Positions 1 to 4,564 of a DNA stretch of 6,797 nt are shown here, piece after piece. This DNA comes from an uncultured Eubacteriales bacterium (lineage in GTDB: Bacteria > Bacillota > Clostridia > Christensenellales > Aristaeellaceae): the NCBI GenBank assembly GCA_902796115.1, contig CADBNX010000110.1, forward strand, positions 1 to 6,797, in the 5' to 3' direction. Positions within the stretch are counted from its first letter, which is position 1, and every line of letters begins with the position of its first letter. The position numbers were made by a program, and so were the translations under genes. The notes beneath the pieces are model-generated. The model worked only from the letters and a program-made list of their open reading frames with translations. It made no database searches and was not told the DNA's origin.

Positions 1-353
1 ATATTGAAGGCGTAATAATCCATGTCCGTATACTTCGGAATCATGTTAAACTGCAGCTTCGGCCAGTCGAGCACGCTCAGCAGCCCGTTGTGCGTCGCGT
101 CCGCCATCTGATCGCTGTCCACCTTGCCGGCAAGCTCCTGCCGGATCTCCTCCTCCCCGGTGATCAGCCCCTCGTATACCTTCCGCTCCTCCTCCGTCAG
201 GTTCCCGCGGTCGAGCTTCGTCTGCCACCACTTCAGCTTTTCGCTCAGCCGGTACAGATAACGCAGGATCCGCGCGATCTCCTCCCGGTCCGTCGCGTTC
301 GCGCGCAGCACCGCGTTGCGGATGTCAATATCGATATCATCCAATCTGGCCAC
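1..353 (-). CDS. Hypothetical protein, N-terminal 117 residues (3' end beyond window)
   Basis: This is an open frame from a GTG start at 351-353 to the left edge of the window, so the C-terminus is missing. The start is chosen because a strong Shine-Dalgarno AAAGGAGG (361-368) sits 7 nt upstream; the first ATG in the frame would discard much of the N-terminus and has no such site. The visible protein begins VARLDDIDIDIR. Residues about 20-80 are rich in Glu, Lys and Arg and look helical, possibly coiled coil, with a WW pair near residues 42-43. The later part (LDWPKLQFNMIPKYTDMDYY) is more aromatic. There is no signal peptide or membrane segment. I do not recognise the family. The 'LYRLSEKLKWW...LDRGNLTEEE' stretch loosely recalls small helical proteins in prophage tail regions of Clostridia, but that is only an impression. 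The gene is confident; the function is unknown. Confidence 0.8.
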   Translation of the reverse strand, partial: MARLDDIDIDIRNAVLRANATDREEIARILRYLYRLSEKLKWWQTKLDRGNLTEEERKVYEGLITGEEEIRQELAGKVDSDQMADATHNGLLSVLDWPKLQFNMIPKYTDMDYYAFN

Positions 354-360
354 AGGTGAA

Positions 361-368
361 CCTCCTTT
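361..368 (-). promoter_or_regulatory. Ribosome binding site that fixes the GTG start of the left-edge gene
   Basis: On the minus strand AAAGGAGG lies 7 nt before GTG (351-353), an optimal spacing. A heptamer array begins only 10 bp further upstream, so the mRNA leader or promoter of this gene must lie in or next to repeat DNA. I could not find a convincing -10/-35 pair there. Confidence 0.85.
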
Positions 369-378
369 CAGTCGGTTC

Positions 379-406
379 AGTGAAAAGTGAAGAGTGAAAA
401 GTGAAA
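379..406 (+). repeat. 7-bp tandem repeat array, AGTGAAA type, four units
   Basis: Four consecutive 7-bp units read AGTGAAA, with one A-to-G change in the second unit. It is the first of several 7-bp arrays in this intergenic region and lies directly upstream of the ribosome binding site of the left-edge gene. A 7-bp period does not maintain a reading frame across units, so this is not coding. Confidence 0.85.
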
Positions 407-454
407 AGATTTAATTCGTTTTGATCTCTTTCATCCCGAGCCGCAGCGCGTTAG

Positions 455-802
455 CCTTCCCCTATGGGGGGCGAAGGTGAATGGTGCCCCGGTGGGGCAT
501 TCGCCGAAGGCGAAAATGAACCGGAAGCCCAGTGAAAGATAGGATGGCATAAGCGAAGCGAAATGGCATCCATCTTGAACTGCGGTCGAGGGACGGAGAC
601 CGGAGGGCAGAGCCTGCCGCGGCCGGTGGCCGTGACCTCATCCGTCTCGCTTCGCGATCCACCTTCCCCATAGGGGAAGGCAAGGCAGGCGGCAGCGCAG
701 TGAGCAAGGAAGCATCGCAAGCGCACCGGCGCGCTGTGAGGCGACCATTGCGAACTTGACCGCAGCGAAGCAAGAGGCGGCACGTCAGCGCCGGATGAGG
801 TC
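455..802. repeat. REP/MITE-like block of inverted repeats and mini-hairpins
   Basis: This stretch has no credible gene and is filled with short palindromes. CCTTCCCC (662-669) pairs with GGGGAAGG (673-680) across a 3-nt loop; a degenerate copy lies at 455-477. GACCTCATCCG (634-644) is repeated inverted at 792-802, giving an 11-bp perfect stem around 147 bp. TGCCCC/GGGGCA pair at 485-499, and TTCGCC/GGCGAA pair around a GAA loop at 500-514. GCGAAGC or its complement occurs at 553-559, 649-655, 765-771 and 808-814. The CCTCATCC...CCTTCCCC-ATA-GGGGAAGG arrangement resembles an intergenic repeat I associate with gut Clostridia. There is no transposase, so if mobile it would need one in trans. It could be one element of about 170 bp plus degenerate neighbours, or several insertions. 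Confidence 0.7.
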
Positions 803-823
803 GTGTCGCTTCGCTCCGGGAAG

Positions 824-869
824 GCAGCAGGCAATCCGCTCGCTGCGCTCGCCGGGCAACAGGCAATAG
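824..869 (-). repeat. Two short runs of the CCTATTG-type 7-bp repeat
   Basis: GGCAGCA followed by GGCAATC lies at 824-837, and on the minus strand CTATTGC followed by CTGTTGC lies at 856-869. Each is only two units long, but they match the longer CCTATTG-type arrays at 1774-1801 and 1925-1952. Confidence 0.5.
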
Positions 870-892
870 TATGATGGTTAAGTCCTCTATGC

Positions 893-927
893 TGTCATCC
901 TGAGGCCATACGGATGCCGAAGGATCT
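893..927 (+). repeat. ATCCTGA...GAAGGATCT stem-loop element, copy 1
   Basis: TGTCATCCTGAG starts the unit and GAAGGATCT ends it. ATCCT (897-901) pairs with AGGAT (921-925). It is followed by ATAA, as in copy 2. The type sequence TGTCATCCTGAGCGAAGCGAAGGATCT is a widespread intergenic repeat in Clostridia, whose accidental translation gives 'CHPERSEG'-like spurious proteins (recalled knowledge). Confidence 0.75.
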
Positions 928-970
928 ATAATCAGCGCTCTGCGTTCCTTGTGTCCGCCCAGTCTGCTCC

Positions 971-1009
971 AGTGAAAAGAGAAGAGAGAAAAGTGAAAAG
1001 AGAAGAGTG
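971..1009 (+). repeat. 7-bp tandem repeat array, AGTGAAA/AGAGAAG type, five and a half units
   Basis: An exact 7-bp register runs from 971: AGTGAAA, AGAGAAG, AGAGAAA, AGTGAAA, AGAGAAG, then AGTG. Units vary only at positions 3 and 7. It is the same family as the array at 379-406. Confidence 0.85.
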
Positions 1010-1069
1010 CTTAGAACGATTGATCTATGTTTCTTCAACAAGCATTCTTCCGTCCCGAAACTCAAAGAG

Positions 1070-1120
1070 GTCATCCTGACGCCGGCGCGAAGGCGAAGCG
1101 CGCGCCGCTCGGAAGGATCT
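1070..1120 (+). repeat. ATCCTGA...GAAGGATCT stem-loop element, copy 2
   Basis: GTCATCCTGAC starts the unit and GGAAGGATCT ends it. The outer pair is ATCCT (1073-1077) with AGGAT (1114-1118). An inner stem joins GGCGCG (1084-1089) to CGCGCC (1101-1106), and the loop carries GCGAAGC (1093-1099). ATAA follows, as in copy 1. The central sequence differs from copies 1 and 3 while the two ends are constant. Confidence 0.75.
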
Positions 1121-1134
1121 ATAAGCAACATGCA

Positions 1135-1170
1135 GCGTTCCGCTCTTTCCTGCAGTGCCTTCATGATCAG
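1135..1170 (+). repeat. Left copy of a 36-nt direct repeat framing the hairpin array
   Basis: The first 20 bases, GCGTTCCGCTCTTTCCTGCA, are identical to 1427-1446. CCTTCATG at 1158-1165 is also shared with 1450-1457. The two copies differ at only about five positions over 36 nt and lie 292 bp apart, with the hairpin array between them. Confidence 0.8.
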
Positions 1171-1193
1171 ACAAGGTTACACTCGTTCTGATC

Positions 1194-1406
1194 ATACGCC
1201 GTCAGGCGTATATCATACGGCTTTGCCGTATATCATCCCCGAAGGGGATATCATACGCGAAGCGTATCTCATTGCGCGCTTCAGTGCGCCCGATTTCTCC
1301 CGTTCTGAACACATGCCGAAGGCATATATCACATCCGCGAAGCGGATATATCACTCCACGTCAGCGGAATATCACTGCCGGAGGCAATATCACTGCGCGA
1401 AGCGCA
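1194..1406. repeat. Tandem array of about ten mini-hairpins with ATATCA(C) linkers
   Basis: Each unit is a short inverted repeat with a 3-4 nt loop. ATACGCC-GTCA-GGCGTAT is at 1194-1211; ATACGGC-TTT-GCCGTAT at 1215-1231; ATCCCC-GAA-GGGGAT at 1235-1249; ATACGC-GAA-GCGTAT at 1253-1267. A decayed unit lies at 1271-1289. ATGCC-GAA-GGCAT is at 1313-1325; ATCCGC-GAA-GCGGAT at 1333-1347; TCCAC-GTCA-GCGGA, with one mismatch, at 1355-1368; TGCC-GGA-GGCA at 1376-1386; TGCGC-GAA-GCGCA at 1394-1406. Stem sequences differ, but both arms change together. In the first block ATC alone separates adjacent stems; in the second the link is ATATCAC. CGTTCTGA at 1184-1191 and 1301-1308 leads each block, splitting the array in two halves of similar length. 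No gene is credible here. I know of no named class for it. Confidence 0.85.
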
Positions 1407-1426
1407 ATATCTCTCCGTATCTCTTT

Positions 1427-1462
1427 GCGTTCCGCTCTTTCCTGCAAGACCTTCATGTTCGG
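1427..1462 (+). repeat. Right copy of the 36-nt direct repeat framing the hairpin array
   Basis: It is the partner of 1135-1170: 20 identical bases at the start, then CCTTCATG shared. Together the two copies bracket the hairpin array, which suggests that array and flanks were inserted, duplicated or exchanged as a unit. Confidence 0.8.
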
Positions 1463-1512
1463 CCGCCTGCCATGCCGGAACCCTCAGTACAAAAGAACGC
1501 CCCCGCAACAAA

Positions 1513-1561
1513 AGATCCTTCGCTGCTGCGGGCGCTCCGCTGCCCGCAGGCTCAGGATGAC
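1513..1561 (-). repeat. ATCCTGA...GAAGGATCT stem-loop element, copy 3 (inverted)
   Basis: On the minus strand the unit reads GTCATCCTGAGC ... GCGAAGGATCT. A strong inner stem pairs CTGCGGGC (1526-1533) with GCCCGCAG (1542-1549). With copy 2 in the opposite orientation, the pair brackets the hairpin array and its 36-nt direct repeats over about 490 bp. Confidence 0.75.
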
Positions 1562-1650
1562 ACCCGAGGCTGGCAGCTGCGATAAAACCGCAGTTCATTC
1601 CCCGCTTGTTTCATGAACAACGCAGGATTGCCCGTTCCCTTAAGAAAAGA

Positions 1651-1685
1651 ATACTGAAGACTGAATACTGAATACTGAAAAATGA
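1651..1685 (+). repeat. 7-bp tandem repeat array, ATACTGA type, five units
   Basis: TGA recurs every 7 bp (1655, 1662, 1669, 1676, 1683), with units ATACTGA, AGACTGA, ATACTGA twice, and a diverged AAAATGA. The inverted array at 1730-1757 is of the same type, so the two could pair across the 44 bp between them. Confidence 0.8.
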
Positions 1686-1729
1686 ATAATATGAAGTTTG
1701 TTTGATAACGGTATTGAACCATTTTTGTA

Positions 1730-1757
1730 TTCTTCATTATTCAATCTTCAGTTTTCA
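1730..1757 (-). repeat. 7-bp tandem repeat array, TGAANAN type, four units, inverted to the 1651 array
   Basis: On the plus strand TTCA recurs every 7 bp (1733, 1740, 1747, 1754), so the minus strand reads TGAA-led heptamers like those at 1651-1685. CTTCATTATTCA here is nearly complementary to the end of the first array (TGAATAATATGAAG, 1683-1696), differing by a 2-bp gap. Confidence 0.75.
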
Positions 1758-1773
1758 GTAATTGGCGCAGGAG

Positions 1774-1801
1774 CCTATTGCCTCTTCCCTGATCCCTCTT
1801 G
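1774..1801 (+). repeat. 7-bp tandem repeat array, CCTATTG type, four units
   Basis: Units are CCTATTG, CCTCTTC, CCTGATC and CCTCTTG, each starting CCT. TTGCCTCTTCCCTGATCCCT (1778-1797) matches 1929-1948 at 18 of 20 positions. Confidence 0.75.
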
Positions 1802-1805
1802 CACA

Positions 1806-1823
1806 CTCCGCGCTTCAGCGCGG
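1806..1823 (+). repeat. 18-bp hairpin repeat, first copy
   Basis: CTCCGCGCTTCAGCGCGG contains the perfect stem CCGCGC/GCGCGG (6 bp) around a TTCA loop. An identical 18-bp copy lies exactly 100 bp downstream. Neither is followed by a T-run on either strand, so I do not call it a terminator. Confidence 0.8.
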
Positions 1824-1876
1824 TTCTGTTCCTTCTTCTCTGTGCGCCGCAGCGCGTCTATTGGAACAAGCTGAAA

Positions 1877-1904
1877 TCTCTTCTCTCTTCTCTTTTCTCT
1901 CTTC
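1877..1904 (-). repeat. 7-bp tandem repeat array, GAAGAGA type, four units
   Basis: On the plus strand TCTCTTC repeats four times with one change (TCTTTTC in unit three). On the minus strand this is the GAAGAGA family seen on the plus strand at 971-1009. It runs into the second hairpin copy at 1906. Confidence 0.8.
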
Positions 1905-1905
1905 T

Positions 1906-1923
1906 CTCCGCGCTTCAGCGCGG
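1906..1923 (+). repeat. 18-bp hairpin repeat, second copy
   Basis: It is identical to 1806-1823. A CCTATTG-type array follows it (1925-1952), and then a further hairpin GCGCG-TCCTG-CGCGC at 1949-1963, which ends 13 bp from the amylase stop codon. Confidence 0.8.
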
Positions 1924-1924
1924 C

Positions 1925-1952
1925 CCTCTTGCCTATTCCCTGCTCCCTGCGC
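1925..1952 (+). repeat. 7-bp tandem repeat array, CCTATTG type, four units
   Basis: Units are CCTCTTG, CCTATTC, CCTGCTC and CCTGCGC. It resembles the array at 1774-1801 and lies between the second 18-bp hairpin and the amylase 3' end. Confidence 0.7.
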
Positions 1953-1976
1953 GTCCTGCGCGCCGCGAAACGGTCC

Positions 1977-3731
1977 TCATCCCTCCCGCCGGTCGATCTC
2001 CACCGTCAGGCTTTCGTCCTCCCGGGCTTCCCCGAAGGCGTCCCGTCCCCCTTCGAAGCTGCGGAGGATGAGCAGCCGGTCCGCGTCCCGGACCACCAGG
2101 TTCAGGAAGCCCGTCTGCAGCACCTCACGGTCCCGGCGGAAACGAAGGATCCCGCGCACTCCCTCGAGCAGTTCCCGGTCCTCATGCCCCCACGGATAGG
2201 TGCCGCGGCACCAGGGATCGGACGCGCCCCACAGCCCCGCCTCGTCCCCGTAGTACAGGCAGGGCGTACCGGGCAGTGCGCATACGGCGCAAAGCATTTT
2301 CAGATACCGTTTTTTGCCCAGCTCGTATTCTTCCTTCGTCAGGCGTGCTTCCGCGCGCTGCGCGAAAGGCAGATCCTCAAAGCTTTTCCCGGCCAGCACG
2401 TTGATGGTTCTCGGCCGGTCGTGGCTGCCCAACAGGTTCATCAGGCTGTAATAGAACGGCACGGGATAATTCTCCTGCTGACTCAGGATCAGCCTCGCAA
2501 GCGCGTACGCGTCGCTCTGCCCGGTCAGGAACGCGATGAGCGCCTCGCGGAGCGGATAATTCATCACGCTGTCCAGCATATCGCCGGCGCAGTAGCAGCG
2601 CACCTCCCCGTACGCTTCCTTGCAGCTGGCGTCTTCCCATACCTCGCCCAGCAGCAGCGCGTCCCGCTTTTCGGCCTTCACCGCCCGGCGCAGGGAGCGC
2701 AGGAAGGGAACCGGCAGTTCGTCCGCCACGTCCAGCCGCCAGCCGGACGCGCCGCGCCGCAGCCACAGGCGCGCGATCCCGTCCGGGCCCAGAATGAAAT
2801 CCCGGTAGCTTTCGTCCGCCTTATTCACCGTGGGCACGTTTTTGATGCCCCACCAGCAGGCGTATTCGTCCGGAAAGTGTTTGAAGGTATACCAGCTGTA
2901 ATACGGCGATTCCTCTCCCTGGCACGCGCCCACGGAAGGATAGCGCCCGTACCGGTTGAAGTACAGGCTGTCGTCCCCGGTGTGACTGAACACCCCGTCC
3001 AGGATCACCCGGATGCCGAACGATGCGGCTTCCCTCGTCAGCCGCTCAAACTCCGCTTCCGTGCCGAGCATCGGATCGGTTTTCGTGTAATCCCCGGTAT
3101 CGTAGCGATGATTGGAGCGCGCCTGAAAAATCGGGTTCAGGTACAAAAGCGTCACGCCCAGGCTTTTCAGATAGGGCAGCTTTAGCCGGATACCCTCGAA
3201 ACTGCCGCCGTAAAAATCCCGTGCGGTATTGTCCGTTTCGCCGTCCGGCATCAGGATGGGCCGCGAATCCCAGTCCTCGTGCACGAACATGTCATCCCCC
3301 GTTTTTTCGGGAACGGCAGAACGCGCGAAGCGGTCGGGAAAAATCTGATACATGATGCCGCGCCGCATGTATTCCGGCGTCCGGTAATCCGGCGCGTAAA
3401 CGGTGATACGGAAAGGAAGCGGCTTTTTTGCGATCTGTCCCTCTCCGCCCAGGCCGTCCTCCGGCGCGCCGTAAAAGAAACTGCCGTCTGCGGTTTCATA
3501 AGCAAAATCATAAAGCATCAGTCCCGATCCATCCGCTTTTACCCGTGCCTCAAAAATCTCCGGATCCGTACGGCGCATCCGAATTTCTTCCTTCCGGCCG
3601 CCGCGGGTCACACGAAGGCTCGCGCGTTCTGCTTCACGCGCACCAAGAAGACGCAGAACCAGTTCCGTCCCTGCCGGGACGGCGCCTGCCGGCGCGCGGC
3701 AGGCCAGGGAACGAGTGTTGTGATAAACCAT
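1977..3731 (-). CDS. Glycoside hydrolase family 13 alpha-amylase / neopullulanase-like enzyme, cytoplasmic
   Basis: This 584-residue enzyme should hydrolyse alpha-1,4 (possibly alpha-1,6) glucosidic bonds in maltodextrins, cyclodextrins or pullulan fragments in the cytoplasm; there is no signal peptide. Residues about 1-115 look like the N-terminal beta-sandwich (CBM34-like) domain of neopullulanases. The (beta/alpha)8 barrel follows, from about 120 to 510, with a short beta-rich C-terminal domain. Motifs: DGVFSH (245-250, region I), GWRLDVA with nucleophile Asp334, LLGEVWEDA with acid/base Glu363, and LLGSHD with transition-state Asp438. IKNVPTVNK (about 296-304) matches the position of the MPKLN-type motif of subfamily GH13_20. 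Length is normal for that group. The ATG is supported by AGAGG (3738-3742) at 6 nt. Only 9 bp separate it from the antitoxin stop codon, so it is probably co-transcribed and perhaps translationally coupled. The family is certain; the exact substrate is not. Confidence 0.93.
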   Translation of the reverse strand: MVYHNTRSLACRAPAGAVPAGTELVLRLLGAREAERASLRVTRGGRKEEIRMRRTDPEIFEARVKADGSGLMLYDFAYETADGSFFYGAPEDGLGGEGQIAKKPLPFRITVYAPDYRTPEYMRRGIMYQIFPDRFARSAVPEKTGDDMFVHEDWDSRPILMPDGETDNTARDFYGGSFEGIRLKLPYLKSLGVTLLYLNPIFQARSNHRYDTGDYTKTDPMLGTEAEFERLTREAASFGIRVILDGVFSHTGDDSLYFNRYGRYPSVGACQGEESPYYSWYTFKHFPDEYACWWGIKNVPTVNKADESYRDFILGPDGIARLWLRRGASGWRLDVADELPVPFLRSLRRAVKAEKRDALLLGEVWEDASCKEAYGEVRCYCAGDMLDSVMNYPLREALIAFLTGQSDAYALARLILSQQENYPVPFYYSLMNLLGSHDRPRTINVLAGKSFEDLPFAQRAEARLTKEEYELGKKRYLKMLCAVCALPGTPCLYYGDEAGLWGASDPWCRGTYPWGHEDRELLEGVRGILRFRRDREVLQTGFLNLVVRDADRLLILRSFEGGRDAFGEAREDESLTVEIDRREG

Positions 3732-3737
3732 CTTCTG

Positions 3738-3742
3738 CCTCT
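3738..3742 (-). promoter_or_regulatory. Amylase ribosome binding site overlapping the antitoxin stop codon
   Basis: AGAGG on the minus strand lies 6 nt before the amylase ATG (3729-3731) and shares two bases with the antitoxin TAG (3741-3743). Ribosomes finishing the antitoxin would stop on this site, which suggests translational coupling. Confidence 0.65.
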
Positions 3743-4010
3743 ATTCATCCACGACGGCAATCTTTTTGCCAAGGGGAATAAGGAGGCGATTCAGTGTGTC
3801 TACGCTTGGACTGATATTGCCGTTCTCAAGACGGGCTATGGCGGGTTGCTTTACACCTGTGAGGTCTGCCAGTTCCTGTTGAGACAAGCCCTTTTCCTTT
3901 CTGGCTTCAATGACGGCACTGATGATCTGCACACGTGCGCGGCTGGCGGCGATTTCCTCCGGAGTGAAAACTTCCCTTTCCAATTCGTTCCATGTGAGTT
4001 TATTCTTCAT
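3741..4010 (-). CDS. XRE-family antitoxin of a HigBA-type toxin-antitoxin pair
   Basis: This 89-residue protein has an N-terminal segment (about 1-28) and a Cro/C1-type helix-turn-helix domain (about 30-84), with the recognisable run GLSQQELADLTGVKQPAIAR and the following LENGNISPSVDTL. Proteins of this type bind and neutralise the upstream toxin and repress their own promoter. A longer frame opens at 4097, but ATG 4010 is preferred: AAAGGA (4020-4025) is 9 nt upstream, and MKNKLTWNELE is a typical start for this family, whereas the extra N-terminal residues are the antisense-like basic run of the toxin 3' end. ATG 4019 has its SD too close. The gene overlaps the toxin by 11 bp, the usual layout for toxin-first pairs. 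The family is confident; activity is inferred. Confidence 0.88.
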   Translation of the reverse strand: MKNKLTWNELEREVFTPEEIAASRARVQIISAVIEARKEKGLSQQELADLTGVKQPAIARLENGNISPSVDTLNRLLIPLGKKIAVVDE

Positions 4011-4377
4011 TTTTTCCATTCCTTTCCATCCAGTCTCTGTATTCACGTTCGGCTTTCTTAATCTCACTTTCAGGTGTTTTCTGCGTTTTCTTTTCAAATG
4101 CGTGGAGCAGGACGAACGCCCCTCCCACCCGGGAAAAAAACAGAACCCGGTCGCCTCCTGGTCTTAATTCCCAAAGCCAGGAATGCTTTTTATCAGAGAA
4201 ATGCCTGCATATGGATTTGGGCAGAGTCAGGCCGTATTTCTCCAACAGTCCGATATAATCCTGCATTTTTTCCAGACGGATTCTGGCATCCTTTCCGGGA
4301 TGAGTTTTCATGGCATGCAAATATTCCCTCAGCGGAGCGCGTCCCCGCGCATCGGTGTAAACAATGATTTCGTGCAT
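4000..4377 (-). CDS. HigB-like toxin (RelE/ParE superfamily, phage Gp49-like)
   Basis: This 125-residue protein matches the phage-derived Gp49-like/HigB family (PF05973 type). Family members generally act as ribosome-dependent mRNA interferases. Visible family features are the N-terminal strand and 'RGRAPLREYL' helix (11-20), the helix EKMQDYIGLLEKYG (36-49), the core LWELRPGGDRVLFF (68-81), and the conserved LLHAFEKKTQKTP (90-102) followed by the charged C-terminal helix EIKKAEREYRDW. Length is normal for the family. The ATG has GGAGG (4384-4388) 6 nt upstream. The antitoxin follows with an 11-bp overlap, and a promoter with a palindrome lies directly upstream. The basic residues thought to act in catalysis in this superfamily (Arg72, Arg77, Lys96, Lys97 and Lys100 region) are present. 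Activity is inferred from family and context. Confidence 0.9.
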   Translation of the reverse strand: MHEIIVYTDARGRAPLREYLHAMKTHPGKDARIRLEKMQDYIGLLEKYGLTLPKSICRHFSDKKHSWLWELRPGGDRVLFFSRVGGAFVLLHAFEKKTQKTPESEIKKAEREYRDWMERNGKNEE

Positions 4378-4398
4378 TCAACCCCTCCCCTCACAAAT

Positions 4399-4427
4399 AT
4401 TATAACATATATGTTATATCATGTCTA
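4399..4427 (-). promoter_or_regulatory. Promoter of the toxin-antitoxin genes
   Basis: The -35 box TAGACA (4422-4427, one mismatch to TTGACA) is followed by a 17-bp spacer and a perfect -10 TATAAT (4399-4404) preceded by TGT (extended -10). Transcription should begin near 4392, about 15 nt before the toxin ATG. A second TGCTATAAT lies at 4429-4437 and could be a further start without a good -35. Confidence 0.75.
4401..4418. promoter_or_regulatory. 18-bp perfect palindrome, likely antitoxin operator
   Basis: TATAACATATATGTTATA is a perfect 9+9 bp palindrome covering most of the spacer and four bases of the -10 box. A dimeric XRE antitoxin bound here would block RNA polymerase, the usual autoregulation of such pairs. 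The binding is inferred. Confidence 0.65.
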
Positions 4428-4564
4428 TATTATAGCAGAATAAACTGATACGAATGATTTGTTGATGTCGCCAAAAAGATCAGATAGCGTACGTGGCTTC
4501 CCGGATCGAAAGACAGAAAAACAACACTGAAGGGGATGATACTGTCTCCATGTCCGTGAGAAAA

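Noticed and set aside
451..866. Minus-strand open frames of about 130 codons in the repeat block
   Set aside because: They translate REP-like repeats and palindromes ('SPMGKVD'-like strings). There is no Shine-Dalgarno, and overlapping frames are open equally well.
1194..1406. CRISPR array
   Set aside because: The constant part is only about 6 bp, units are 15-22 bp, the variable parts are palindromic, and no cas gene is in view.
1329..1598. Minus-strand frame with 'CHPEPAGSGAPAAAKDLLLRGR'-type translation
   Set aside because: This is the familiar accidental translation of the GTCATCCTGAG...GAAGGATCT repeat, not a protein.
1007..1616. Plus-strand open frames of 192 and 114 codons across the hairpin array
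   Set aside because: They read through the array as low-complexity YIT/YHC repeats. The pairing of arms explains the sequence better than coding, and there is no ribosome binding site.
1593..1618. GTTCAT...ATGAAC inverted repeat
   Set aside because: A 6-bp stem with a 14-nt loop is expected by chance in a region of this size, and nothing else marks it.
1929..3185. A long plus-strand open frame (418 codons) opposite the amylase gene
   Set aside because: It is antisense to a gene with complete GH13 motifs. It has no ribosome binding site and a Pro/Arg/Gln/Val-rich composition typical of GC-rich shadow frames.
4011..4097. Longer antitoxin start 29 codons upstream
   Set aside because: The extra residues are a basic run created by the overlapping toxin frame; the ATG at 4010 has a properly spaced Shine-Dalgarno and fits the family.
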